This document shows positions 1 to 12,109 of a stretch of DNA of 64,000 bases, piece after piece. The stretch is from Angiostrongylus vasorum (Eukaryota > Nematoda > Chromadorea > Rhabditida > Metastrongylidae), in the NCBI GenBank assembly GCA_018806985.1, contig JADANN010000375.1, positions 2,852,001 to 2,916,000 of the forward strand, written 5' to 3'. A model generated the notes under the pieces. It had not been told where the DNA came from, did not search any database, and was given only the letters and a program-made list of their open reading frames with translations. Positions within the stretch are counted from its first letter, which is position 1. Each line of letters opens with the position of its first letter. A program made the position numbers and the translations under genes.

Positions 1-318
1 TCCGTAGAATTACGGCTGACGACCTGTGTCGATGCCAAGGACTACCGTTTGGAATATCGTCAAATTTCTTTTTTTTTAAATAAGAAGGAATTGCTTATGT
101 GTTGTAAAAGTAGGAAACCTAGGAAAGTAATGTATAAACAGAAGTATATTGTTTCACAACGTTCATACATTTTGGCCACCCTGAATCACAATTATTTTTT
201 TCTTATTTGTTATATTTATTTATTATTATTTTAACAGACACACTACGTTTTCACGAACTTTGCTATTATTTATAGATTTAATCGAATATTTCTAAGTAGT
301 AGTGCTTGTGGTGGTTGA

Positions 319-598
319 GGGCTCGTGTGACACAATGGTCGGATGCACCGCGCAAAACACATGGGATCGATCCCCGAGCTCCAGGCCCATTAAGCTTTCC
401 ATCCCTCCCGGGTCGGCAAATTGGTACCATACTTGTTTGGAAGGATAGCAGCACTGGCTGGATACATCGGTAGGCTACCGCGAGTCATTGTAAAGACCAG
501 ATATGCATTCAGTCACCTCCAGATGATGCTTAATGATTTCGAATGCATGGTGCATCCTACATGGATTGATCAACTCCGAGAGCTCTATCCTTCTTTTC
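319..598 (+). repeat. family A tRNA-derived SINE-like repeat
   Basis: Head with box-A-like GACACAATGGTCGG and box-B-like GGGATCGATCCC. The conserved body contains GGTCGGCAAATTGGTACCA, CAGCACTGGC and GATATGCATTCAGTCACCTC. Ends in a CTCTATCCTT tail. Confidence 0.85.
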
Positions 599-1177
599 AT
601 TGCTTGTGGTAGTTTTTCGCACAGGAATTTTGTTGGAACTCAATGCTAATGGTTTTTCGAGAGAATAGATTTTCAACACGTAGAGCTCTGTTGTTGAATA
701 TGTAAAATTGGAACGGATGATGCGTTTGTTTAATAGGGTCAGGGGTTCGATTCTCAGTTTGATTAAGTAATTCGTCTCCGAATTCCCACATTTCTAATGG
801 GACTAATCTCTGCATTATTTATGTCCAAATTCATGATTTCCCTGAATAGTTTAGCATTGTTAACGAATGTTCATCAGTGTTCAAGTGTTTCATAAATCCG
901 GATCTTCCTAATTCTGCTGTAGTGAACTGTGATTCTTTCAGAACTCTAAATGAAAATGTTTTAAGCCGTCATAAAATTGCGCTATTGAGAATGTGCTATT
1001 AAGCTATCCATGAATGCTCATTGTAGGACAGTTTTTTAGAGCTGTGTTTTTGATTTTATCTATTTTGCGAAATGAAGCAGATAGAAAAGTTAAAGCATTT
1101 CCAAAGGAATACGCCTTGTATTCGACATATCAAATATGTCAAAACCGACTCTCCTTTAACCTCTGCATGACCAGTCA

Positions 1178-1424
1178 ATATGTAATCTTTCCTTGGTGAG
1201 CTTACACGAGATTGACAAATATTTTTTTATTCGGCTATCCTTTCGACGTTTTCGTATTCATTAGAGCCAATAATCCGAGTCGATAGTCCACATTGTTCGT
1301 CTTCTCGATGTGGCGTCAGACATGGATCATTGCCTCTGATGAAGACGTAGATATCGAAACGTTAGCCGAACAAAAAATTATTTGTCACTCTCGTGTAAGC
1401 TTATCAGGGAAAGATTACATATAG
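1178..1424. repeat. foldback element 1
   Basis: Arms 1178-1266 and 1335-1424 are inverted copies (ATATGTAATCTTTCC... against ...GGAAAGATTACATAT). The right arm carries CTGATGAAGACG...CGAAACGTTAGCC. The left arm carries the same motif on the minus strand. There is no coding capacity. Confidence 0.8.
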
Positions 1425-3879
1425 CAAGTATGATTTAGTACACATTTGGCGTGAAAAATGACTCGTAGACGCTTACGAAATGTGGAGTGAATGTTTATTT
1501 TCTCAAGCAGGTCTGCTATCAACCAATTTTTCGACCTTGTTAGTATAAAGGACTCAGGTAGGCCTGGGTGCCGAGTGGGGGTAGGGATCTGGTTTGTATG
1601 GTGATACGTATCCAACTGCTGCCCTCTATATGTCCATTATGTAATATGAGGCCGACTGATAGACAAATTCGCCGTTCATCCCTTATGTGAACTTTTACGA
1701 ACCACCGAATTCTATCGCCTGTACATAAGTAAAGAGTAGGCTTTATGTTTTGGCTTAGTGAAGTTTGTTTCTCAACTTGGTAGACCATTATGTTTCAAAG
1801 ATGCGCCTTTAGCAAATTATGGTGTACTTATTTAAGTCACCAAGGTAGAATCATGAGTTTCCAACAGTTTCTGCTTTCAGGAGGAGACACCACAGGGTCT
1901 ATTCGAGGACCACGGACTAGGTTAACTGAGGCGGTTTCGCGAGCGACTTCATATGGGTACCTTTAATTGTGACTGTTTACAAAGTATCTGCTATGAAATT
2001 TTGTTTTTCTATTATCCCTTTATAGAATCTGTTTGTGATTTGGAGATCCACATTGCTCCTATGTCGTAGGATAGGAATACTGTCCCATTTTTTATTCAAA
2101 ACGCTAGTGGGAATTCTAAACGTGCTACATTGGTGAAATGGATAGATGAATTAAACGAATTCATAACTAGTTGTATTATGGTGTTTTCATTTAATGCAAT
2201 CGTTTCTTTTTCACTACCAATCCCATGCACTGTGGACCAACAGTATTTGGTTGTCTACTCTGTCGCGACCGTGCACATCTTCACGTCTGGCGTTGTAAAC
2301 CTACTCTCACTCAGAATGTTCGACTTTGCCAATAAGTGGTTCCCGTTGTCCGTAAAAGATTGATATGTGGGTGATTAGTGCTTTGGTTGTAATATGATGG
2401 CTGTTGTTGAAGTGCAATGTCTGCGCATTCTGTTCGAGCTTAATAGATGACAACGGGATGCTTTTGGACGTGTCTCAAACAATACTCTTGGCCGTAGATC
2501 CTCTGTTAAGCTTCAACCAGAACGTTTCCTGTGTTTCCCTCCTAGACTATTTTTTGTTGGATCTGTATAATCTTTGTATTTGAAGAAGGTTTTGCAAAGC
2601 ATAGTTTTTAACACTTTATGTTTTCGCTATCAACTAACTGTGAACTTGAGTTCGATCGACTGAAGTTAGACGAGACGACAGGACAAGCCAAACAACAAGT
2701 TACATTTCCTCACTCTACAGGTTTCATGATTTGTACCGTGCTTACACTTTGTATTACTGAAATGTTACTACTTTATTGAAGTAAAGTTGGTTGAATTTTT
2801 TATTCTTAGGCCCTATCATGACACCATACAGGAGTAGACGCGCTAAAATGTGAATCTTGTGGAATGTGAGTCTCGGTGGAACGCATATCGTTCTAAAAAG
2901 TTTCTAAAGCATCCAGTTTCGTCAATGATTAATAAGTATTGTTTCAACAATTATTCAAACTATCCAATTGCCCTTAATGATTAGTGGTCGAGGACGAGTT
3001 GCTCGGGTTTTGTTTCAATCCAACTGGACCGACGGTGATGGCGTGTGTGCGAGAACAACGGGGGGTCGGGTGATTAGATGTATAATGGATCGCTTTGCGT
3101 TGCATTAGTCCACCTGACAGTGTCGTCCTGATCGTCGTCTGTCAAGTGGAATTGTCAGCATTCAAAAGACTGTCAACCATCCTGACGAGCAGATCGGTGT
3201 CCTTAATCGAATACGGAAGCACTGAGTCCACATTCTATCTCAAGAACTTCTACCAGTAATGTAATAGTATCGTTTAGTAGTTTATCGATCACCATATGAA
3301 GGGTCAACCTAACTCCATTGTGAAGGATAACCACATTGAAAGCCACTAATGGTTACTAGTACTTCTGTTTTGATCTAAACAAACTTCGGGAATTTCTCTG
3401 CAGTACTTTTTGTCTGTATCGTTTTGCCCGAACAAAAGGGGAGATCCTCATCAATAGATTTTCAGAAACATGTACAACAGTTCAACACATGTGGAATTAC
3501 ACCTTTACATTAAGGCACCAACAGTCTGTCCCATTTTTAACCAATAAAAAAAAGATTACCCATCCCTTATTTATGACGTCATCCATTATTTACCTATGCT
3601 TTTTGTGCAGGGCTTATAAAACTACAAAGAAAAACTGGAAACAGAGAGAAGTGACGATTTTGGACTAACTAGCGTTCATGAAACTCAGTAAGAAGAACGC
3701 CATTTCTGAAGTTTTTGTACAGAATCTTCGCTTAATCAAACATTTTCCCTTGAAATGAAATCCGGGCAAAGTTTGATACTCATGGAATTCCCATCAACGT
3801 TTTAGAACATTCCAGAATATGCCTGTGATTGCATGTTTATTTGGTTTGTGGAGTCTTACTGTAATCGTACTTAAATGAA
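1425..3879. other. no gene seen
   Basis: AT-rich sequence with stops in all frames, apart from one 40-base exon-like piece at 1881-1920 (CTTTCAG acceptor, GTTAAC donor, reading EETPQGLFEDHGL) and the hairpin at 3109. Confidence 0.5.
3109..3150 (+). other. short perfect-like hairpin
   Basis: TCCACCTGACAG and CTGTCAAGTGGA form a 12-base stem with one mismatch around an 18-base loop. Function unknown. Confidence 0.4.
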
Positions 3880-4100
3880 TTAGGCGTATCCGCAGCGGCT
3901 AGCAGAGAACACGCGCGCAATATGACCTGAGAAAATGAAAGGACGCAAAACTGCGGACATTTCCGGATTTGAAATCGTTCTAGCTGCTTCCATAACAAAA
4001 AATGACTCCATTCCATCTTTATTCGATTTCATAAGAGATTTCCACTTACATTTTTCTACGCCAAAGCAGATTGGGTAGTTATCCGTTGGTTTTGAACCCA
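3880..4100 (-). CDS. two exon-like segments forming a possible C-terminus, unknown gene
   Basis: Exon 4100-4050 has a strong acceptor (AATTCTGTAG) and donor (GTAAGT) and is open only in phase 1, reading GSKPTDNYPICFGVEK. Exon 3926-3880 follows a TTTTCTCAG acceptor. In the matching phase it reads CHIARVFSASRCGYA and stops at TAA. Phase, frame and splice sites all agree, but I do not recognise the protein. Confidence 0.38.
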
Positions 4101-4576
4101 CTACAGAATTTTTTTGTAAGGTTCTCATAGGTTTTTTTCTTCGCTAAGATGCTTACAGATTGTATGCGGTTAATTTTATGCAATTGCCACTAATGGATAA
4201 CCTTTTGGGTTTATTTATTGCTGAGGTTCATTGTGCTGAGCCAATGATTGTTCCGATGACCTTGATGGTTCTGTTGGTGTTCGTTGTTTCTAACCTGTCA
4301 ATACCTAAGGCGGTTTTCCTTTTGTTCTCTGTGTGTGTTAACATTCATTGATTCTGGATCCTTCTATAATTGTAGTAACTGTTTTTGCTCCTTAGTGAGA
4401 TGGGGTTAACCAGTAGGGTGATCGGGGCTAACTTTTTTGTTACTTTTTTCTATTAAGTTTAAATTTTCTATGTTCGCAGGAACTCTTCATGTCATTTACT
4501 GTATGATACTATTCGTCTTCGTTCATTTTTAACAATTATTAATGTCATTAATACTATTGTCATTAGTTACTGTATA

Positions 4577-4770
4577 GACTCTCTATGATCCACAAGGGCG
4601 GCGAATGCTTGTGGTGGTGACGACCTGGGGGCAGATATTGGCTAGGTTGACCATGTGACTCCGGGGAACCACAATGGCTAAACCAGCAAACCTCCGAGAA
4701 AAAAGGAAATCATGCTGGAGCCCACACAACTAGTGAAGATGCGTCATCCAACTATCCAAGTATCACCGCA
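4577..4770 (+). repeat. family C repeat, 3' half
   Basis: GATCCACAAGGGCGGCGAAT, GGTGGTGACGACCTGGGGGC, GGGGAACCACAATGGCTAAA, ending in CCAACTATCCAAG. Runs directly into a family B copy. Confidence 0.8.
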
Positions 4771-4915
4771 ATGTTGCTGAGATATTTGCAAAACTCCGGA
4801 CCGCTGTGTTTGCAGTGAGGTGCGAAAACGCTATTACCCTTTCCGAAGGCTACGCGTTCACCACCACACCATGCGAGTCCTTTGTTTCACCTGTCTCTCA
4901 GCCGTGTTATTGACC
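4771..4915. repeat. family B repeat
   Basis: GAGATATTTGCAAAACTCCG, GCTATTACCCTTTCCG and CGTTCACCACCACACCATGC. On the minus strand it looks tRNA-like. Confidence 0.8.
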
Positions 4916-4939
4916 TATCCAAGAGTTGTGTAGAATTCC

Positions 4940-5720
4940 TTATTGTGGATAGTTCTTCCAGATGATCCTTCTTCCTCTTCTTCTTTTCAATTCAGTCATA
5001 CTAATATTAACTTAGTTTTTGCTCTGTTATATACAAATCCAGATGAAATATTCCACCTATTAAGTAGAATTCAGACATATTTTTTGTTTTCTCGCAGTGC
5101 AAATTTTCCAAATTTCCAAAGGTTTCAGCTAGCCTTCCCGGTTTTTAAGCACTTTGTCGAGGTTATCCAGGCTTTTTCGTGCATTTCTGCGGTTGATTGG
5201 ATAATGGTCGCTCATTCTCTACTTTACATACCGATCCAGACGAAGGTTGATGTTTTTCCTATTCGGAAACGTCAAATTGACTTAATGATTGTCATATTGG
5301 TGGATTCGATATGATCATCTGGATGAGAATCGGCCTTTTAAAGGTAGATGCAATAATCGGCATGAATCTTGACGAATTCCGATCGTAATCGAATTCTGAC
5401 GGGATGCCATCGAACATTTCAATATGGATACGTCGATGTTTGGTTATACAATATTAACTTCCGCAGTGTTTTTTTCTTCTTGGCCAACTTCATCTGTTTT
5501 TCTCACCTAAGAACGTCCTCTTCGCCTACTTGGATCGAGAAACCGGTTCTATTCCTCGGCTAGGGTTTCGTTTACACTGCTTATGAAGTCTGCAGAAGTT
5601 AATTTTTCTTCTTCTCCTATCACCTCTAGTGACACTAACTATCGAATGGCTTTAGCTGACTTCACCAGCGAAATCCATTTGTCATTGTCATGTACCAGAG
5701 ATGCTCACTAGGGCTCTGAT
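4940..5720 (-). pseudogene. possible degraded retroelement coding region
   Basis: Minus-strand reading shows patches of plausible peptide (VNLTFPNRKNINLRLDRY, EEEKLTSADFISSVNETLA) separated by stops. It looks like an old LINE ORF but matches no element I can name. Confidence 0.3.
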
Positions 5721-5842
5721 CGCTCAACGAGGACGTCGCACTTTTAGTGCGATGTCCTTTTTTTCACACCGTTTTTTTACGAGCACGTAGCCACTGGTTT
5801 CTACATAGGCTTTGCCCCCCTGACAAAAGATTATGTTTTGCT

Positions 5843-5962
5843 GTGCTTCCGGATGAACATCGTGAACCCCTTCCAGTCCGGAAGATCCTCTTGGGTGGAT
5901 GAATTCCCGCTGTACATTGCAATTCGACACCCAGGAACATCCAGTCCGACAGCCATGGCGTT
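5843..5962 (-). repeat. family C repeat, 5' part
   Basis: Reverse copy with CCGCTGTACATTGCAATTCG and CACCCAGGAACATCC. Confidence 0.65.
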
Positions 5963-6666
5963 GCCGTAAACTAGTGACAGATCTGTTTGAAGTTTCGTAA
6001 AGATCTAATAGTATTTCGTTTCTCTATAACTCTTAGTGTTTGAAAACTATTCCAAGAAGATACATAGGGCTTGGAACTTGGTCAACCTTACTAGGATTTC
6101 GATTTACTCTTGTGTAAACAGTTTTCTTTTCACTTGTTTTTATGTCGTATTTGTTTACTCATTGTCTATTTATATGGCCTATACGAATCCTAGCCCTTTT
6201 TTTCACTCCCATTGGTTGCCTAGCATCCGACATTCAAGAATGTCTTTTGATTTGTGTATGGATTCGTCTGCTATTCGAGGATTTTGTTTCTCATGAGTGT
6301 CGTTGAGTACTAGTCCAGTTCTTTCTACCAGGATAGCTCTATCTTCGCATGTCTTCACCACAGAGGCAATCACCAGTTTTTGTGGGTCGGAAGTAGTTTT
6401 CCATAGACAGGTCTATGACCCGTTAGCTGACCCTGAAAGAATGACAGGCTTATATTGCTTGACACGGGCCGAGGTCAAACGTAGTTGTACTAAGGTATCA
6501 GTATGATGGTTTTCTTACATTTCTGAGAGAAATTCTGATGCTCAAATCGACTGCTTCTATACGATGTCTCCCTAAAAAGCCTCCATATCATCTCCGTAGA
6601 TCCGAATAAGGACAACACAAACCAAATCACACAACCATTTCGGATTGAGAGTATTTTTTTCCATAG

Positions 6667-7190
6667 ACCGGTCCCATCAACAATTACCCGCCAACGAGAT
6701 TGATCTGGGAGCCCAAATCGGCATCGAACCCATTTAAGTTCGGGCTGTAGTTGAAAATCGCAATGTTAACTTTTTATTTACTGCCTTCTACAACATACAA
6801 TCACAATAACGCTGTGAGATTTGCAAAACTCCTGTTCTCAGATGTCTATGATGGAGAACGAACGCGCTATTACCTTTTCCGGAGGCTAATGCGTTCACCA
6901 CCACCACACCATGCAGGTCCTTCGTTTCTCCTGTCCCTCAGCTAGTTTTCTATCGACCAGTACCATCTAAAATCAGCCGCGTTAGCCCCCCTCCCCCGAA
7001 AGGGTAATAACGCGTTCATATTCCCCTCCCCCCTCCCCCGCTGGCACGTGCGGTCCGGAATTTTGCAAATATCTCAGTATTGTGGTTGTATCACACATAA
7101 TTTTCCCTGCCGTGAAAAAATATTGTAAAAGGCAATAAATAAAAAAGTTAACAACATGTTTTCTACTGCTGCACCCTCCTAGAAGCCTTG
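6667..7190. repeat. family B inverted pair
   Basis: Copies at 6763-6950 (plus sense) and 7190-6985 (minus sense) face each other. Both share the outer GTTAACTTTTTATTTA(C/T)TGCC end and the GCAAAACTCC...CCTTTCC body. 6667-6740 is a further 3' piece. Confidence 0.8.
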
Positions 7191-7524
7191 TTATCATTTT
7201 GACTTTATACTGTTGTTCAGTTTTCCTAACTAAATGCTCTTTCAGACGAACATTTTCCCTACTTCATTTTCCATTTCTAAGGACATCTGTCTGCTTCATC
7301 CGCCTCTACTTATTGATTTTTCCTCTCTTCATAACTGATCTTCCATGTAGTAGCACATTTTCCTTATCATTTCCCAAGCATAGCATGTATTTTGCAGCCC
7401 TCCAAAAACGAATCTCGTCATGTTTCAAAAAGAATACATCATGTTTAGGCATTTCTTTCTTTCGGTCTGATAAAAGACCACATCATGACAGTCAACTAGA
7501 ACACTTAGGTGCTAAAGTGCTTAC

Positions 7525-7666
7525 CACAGATGATGGCAAGTCATCGTCGTTGACAGGGTTTCCTTCTTTTTGTCGTTCGCCGACTCTGACGGAGCCGCTC
7601 CGTCTGGGGGCGAATTACCGCCGATACTGGCGGCGAATCCTTGTGAAATCGCGTCGTCCCATCGGA
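7525..7666 (-). CDS. candidate internal exon, unknown gene
   Basis: Minus-strand segment between acceptor TTCACGTAG and donor TGTG/GTAAGC. One frame is open throughout (46 codons): RWDDAISQGFAASIGG, a Pro/Ser/Ala stretch, then DKKKETLSTTMTCHHL. Base composition is more GC-rich than the flanks. A second frame is open for 41 codons but stops before the donor. The plus strand here also carries a long ORF, judged a shadow. Confidence 0.4.
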
Positions 7667-8062
7667 CTACGTGAACGATTTATCTTAGAGTGAAAGTGTT
7701 CTCGTTTTCTAGATTTAGCCCTACTGGTGTGGATAGAAAGTTCTTATCTCACGTCTGATTTTTTTCCAGTGATATGTTCATTCCCAACAAAATTCTTTAC
7801 TATATATTTCTCACAGGAGCCAAAAACACCTATTGTGAATATATGGTGTATAGTAACAACCTCTTGTGTACTAGAAAGAACATAGCGAGTTATATTAGCA
7901 AGTTATATTTCTCATGATTTCTCATTTTCTATCCATTTTCTTGTTTGTTTATTCCATTTCTTTTCTTTTATAACCCTTTATTGCATACATTTTTTTATTC
8001 CATATCAAACTCATTTCCCTTTTCCTACAATGCTAACATTTCTATCCAGTTATCACATCCAA

Positions 8063-8338
8063 GGAGCACGTTTGGCGCAGTGCTCGGAGGCGATTCTACG
8101 CATGTGGAATCGATCCCCACGCCCATGGCCCTCCATGCCTCCGGGGTCTGCAAATTGATACCATACCTGTCTGGGAGAATAGCAGCACTGGCTCGATACA
8201 TCGGTAGGCCACCGGAGTCATTGTAAAAGCCAGATATGCATTCAGTCACCTCCAAACGATGCTTAATGAAGTTGAATGCATGACCCATCCCTCAGGGATT
8301 GATCAACTGCGAGAGCTTTATCCTTTATCTTTTATCAC
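8063..8338 (+). repeat. family A SINE-like repeat, near full length
   Basis: CACGTTTGGCGCAGTGCTCG head, full body and a TTTATCCTTTATCTTTTATC tail. Confidence 0.9.
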
Positions 8339-8482
8339 ATCCGAATCCAGCTCAGCTTATTGTTCTTTTCATGACATTATACTCCTATTATTCAAACCGC
8401 AAAGTATGTGACTAGTACAATTTTTGTTAACACTTATTAGTTATGAAGTTACTCAAAACTATGATTGTAGGCTTTGCTCCAG

Positions 8483-8523
8483 GATTACGGTGACATTTGT
8501 TCGAAAGAGTTGCCGAAGTCGAG
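8483..8523 (+). CDS. weak candidate micro-exon
   Basis: Plus-strand TTTGCTCCAG acceptor and CGAG/GTAAGC donor flank 41 bases that read DYGDICSKELPKS in one frame. Splice sites are good, but nothing in phase was found on either side. Confidence 0.2.
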
Positions 8524-9741
8524 GTAAGCCTGACCTTCTGATCCTCTTGAGAACGAGAAATCCATTGAAAGCCAGTCAAAGTTGTTGCAAGTAAATAAGT
8601 TCTTTAGAACAGCTACGTATCAAATCATCAATAATCCAAGAATACATCCAAAGTGTTGTATTAGTACTTATTGTACTGCTATGGGAGCAATTATTTTAGT
8701 CGATTAATTTGGATTATCATGGCTTTTTCCTTCATATCTTGTCTCTGTATGTTTGACTATTTTCTCTTCGTTCGTCTTCTACCACTTTCCTTCATGTTTT
8801 TCATGCTGAGGAAAAGAACTACGCCAGCGACCTACAAGGCCTCTTTATACACAACCTATGGCTACGGCATGCTTGTTGCCTAAAAAAGTGTCGCGGTCGT
8901 TCTGTTTCTTCTTTTTTACTTTTGCTGTCTGCTGCCTTGTCGTTTTCCAGTTCTTGGACAGGAATGTGTCGCGCTTGGTTTCCTTTAGTGAACTAAAATA
9001 CCAAGTAGGACGAACCTTCAGAAAATTGTTGAACGTTTCTGATCACAAAACGTCATCATGGATTTCATTCAACACCTTTGGAATATGAGGAACTAAGAAA
9101 TTTCAAATAAAAGTGGAGCATGTCGTGAGCCACCACTGGTGGAATGGATTGCTTGATCGCTTGGGTCTAGAATGTTATGGTTCAGCGTCAGTTTTGTACC
9201 TGTTAGGTATTCTATGCACGAAGTTTATTGAATTTGGTGATAGAAACATTAAGAAAACAAAGAAATATCAGTTTTACAAAGGAAGCGGTGTGCTGTGGTT
9301 GTTGGAAAACTGTGTTTAGAAAGATTTTTGAAGAAAGTTAGGGTTAAATTGTTTAGAAATTGGCTACACCCTAGTGTGGGACCAACGAACTTTAGCCGAT
9401 AGGTGTTATTCTCAAAACACAATTATAAAACTGCCCAAGGATTTGGTTTTCTTTATGATTTTTTGGGACTTCTTTGTCCCTGGAGCTGCTACCTATCTCA
9501 CTCATGTGAAAATACGCTTGCATGCTGCATTCGCCATACATAATTCACGCGACCAGACTATTACAAAGTTTTGTAGTGATTGTATGTGTGGTCAGATCTA
9601 AGATAATGTTGCTCTTTGGATTGAAACTTGAATAGGAAGATGGAAAGATGATGTCAGTGCGTCGTCATAAATGAAACAGGTTTTGATAACGTCTAGCATC
9701 GAACTTTTTTGCTAGTAAAAGTTAGCAAACGACTGTTATCT
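8524..9741. other. no gene seen
   Basis: Unique-looking AT-rich sequence. ORFs of 60-76 codons have no family resemblance or splice support. Confidence 0.5.
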
Positions 9742-9885
9742 ATTGCGCGTGCAACACAATGGTTAGAGGTGCATTGCGATACAGACATGGCCATTTGTTC
9801 GATCCCGCTCTTCAAGCCCACACTGCTCAGAACTCTAGAAATTGATACCACACTTGTCTGCGAAAAGGAAGACACTAATTTGATG
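9742..9885 (+). repeat. family A repeat, 5' part
   Basis: Head GCAACACAATGGTTAGAGG and box-B-like GTTCGATCCC, truncated before the 3' half. Confidence 0.6.
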
Positions 9886-9899
9886 CATTCCGCCCAACA

Positions 9900-10284
9900 G
9901 TTTGACTACCTCATCGTGATTGGGAGGTGTTCCTGGATGTTGGGTTGCGATGTACAGCGGGGGGTTCATTCGCACAGCAGACCTCACACGCTGAGAGGGA
10001 GTCTGACGTTACCATCCGGAAGTCTAGCTAAGAGTAAACAAATACGAGGAATCGCTACCGTTTTAATATCAGGCTAGTCGCGTGGTGGCAAGTCTCTCTT
10101 TGATCTACAAAGACGGTAAGTGTTTGGGCTGATGACGACCTGAGGATGGCTTCGACTAGGCTGACCTAGGGACTCCAGGTAACCACAATGGGTAAACCAG
10201 CAATTTTCTGTAGAGCGGAAGCTATGCTGGGATCCGGATGGCTAGTGAAGACTTGCCATCCAACTATCCAAGCAATTTGAGGTA
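9900..10284 (+). repeat. family C repeat, near full length
   Basis: From GTTTGACTACCTCATCGTGA through CTAGCTAAGAGTAAAC to GACTTGCCATCCAACTATCC, about 385 bases. No tRNA-like head. Confidence 0.85.
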
Positions 10285-10395
10285 TGAGTAGGCACTCATA
10301 GTTCATTGTATAGGCCAAATATGCCTCTACGATCGAACTAGTGAAGTCGAATGCATGGTGAGCTACAAAGGGATTCATCGCCGCTGAATTCTCCA
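10285..10395 (+). repeat. family A repeat, 3' fragment
   Basis: Retains GTCGAATGCATGG and the worn 3' half, directly after a family C copy. Confidence 0.5.
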
Positions 10396-12109
10396 TCCCT
10401 TTTTTTCATTCGTTAATTTTGTTTGGTTAGTTAGATTCTGTAATTTCACCGCGTCATCGTGTTGATGTGTAATCGCAATGAAAATCTACAACACTACGTA
10501 ACATTGAGACGATATGGAGCCCACTTAGAGATGTTGGCGAATGCGCCAATTGTTGAACGTCACTGCTGCAGGTCGCGCTGACCTCGTTCTGTCGGCGCTT
10601 TCAAACTCACATTACCCTAAGTGGAACCTTACCAATAGCAACGTATAATCTCGTCAACTAGTGATAAAATAATCACAATGACCGTCTATAACTTTCCGGA
10701 ACAGTCGTGTTATTCTGAGAAACGAGTCGGTATCTGTGAAATATAAAACGTAAAGAAAAACTCTATTTTTTAGTAGGGGAGAAAAAATTCTTTTCCATGA
10801 CGTAGTCTTCATCGCGTACCAAAGATGACTACTCACAGCGGAATGTTCAGTGTTCTAATAGTTATTTGTTCCAATACAACGTTACTTTCAAGTATAATAT
10901 TGGCTACAAATACAAGAGGATTGAGTAATTCTGTGAGAGATTTATGTTCCTCACAATCGTAAAACTCATTTAGAATTGATAAGGTCGAAGTCAAGTCGTG
11001 AATATTTTGCGTTCAACCCCTATTGTTCTAGGCGGTATTACCGTAATAAGCGTCTTTACGGCGGTGTGGCCCCTTTAATAATCTATAGGATTTTCACGTG
11101 TTCTTCATTTCCTCATTCTTTAGCTTATCCGCTTCTCGTCCTACAGCGTTGCGTGATCACTTGTTGGTTTGGATCAGTTCTGATCACGGCATTTGACGTT
11201 CCGGCGACCAAACCGCTTTTACTACAAATGTTTGTTTATGAATGTCCGACTAGAACAACTCTAACAATCAGTTTCATTACATATTCCTCATTTACGTCGT
11301 CCATTAATCCTTGTCCTGGTTTAAAAATCTGGACGCTTTCCCCATTAGTTTTCTTTTCCTGTCGTTCTTGAAGAAATGTCTTTTCAAATCCTGGTGGCAA
11401 CTGGTTCTTGCAGTCTTCTAGCTCTGACGGTCATTTTGGTGCATTATAAGTCAACTTTTCCCGTCTTAACATGTATTGGTTGTTTCATATATTTTTATCA
11501 ATTTTCATGCCTTTTTTTCACTGCAGTCGTTTTTTTGACATGTTCTTAGTTCCTATCATCCAAGTATGTTAGTTTACGGTAATGGTTCGGCTGCTCCTCT
11601 TTACATCTTTGACATCGGTTATTTGAATACCTTAAGCTTGAAAAGATCTGACTACCTCAGGGAAAAAAGTTAAACACTCACTCCAGAATTTTGCTGAATA
11701 TGATTATTTCTTGATGGAGCTTAGAACTTAAGTGTGTAAATCAGGATTCGTTTGTACGTGTTATACTTCGTTGCTCTATATAGTAACGGTCCATCTCTAC
11801 GATTACATCCGTGTTTGGACTTCTACCTCAGTTTGTAAATTACTACCAATTTAGTAGCTTTTGGATGTCATACGTTAGCACATAATTAGCCTTATGTGTT
11901 GACGTGAATGCAAAAAGTAGGTGGGCAAGGTGGACCATATACATTTGTTTCAATACATATTTTTTTGCATTGTTTGTTTTGCTAGAAATACTTTATTTAC
12001 TGCGTTTTCTGTATTCGGTCGATTGCACGTGCATTATAGATGTTATGCCAGAAGCGATCCATAGGAAAAATATTTTGTGCCATTAATATTTTGTACTTTA
12101 ACAATTTTG
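10396..12109. other. no gene seen
   Basis: No convincing exon. A plus-strand frame at 10576-10643 (RADLVLSALSNSHYPKWNLT) after GCTGCAG is the only coding-like patch. 10976-11371 reads as broken frames on both strands. Confidence 0.45.

Noticed and set aside
7199..7693. 164-codon plus-strand ORF
   Set aside because: Low-complexity Phe/Ser/Leu composition from pyrimidine-rich DNA. The minus-strand exon candidate explains the GC-rich part better.
8063..8100. tRNA gene suggested by box A/B-like motifs (also in the other family A heads)
   Set aside because: No cloverleaf can be folded by eye, and the motif is always followed by the same SINE body.
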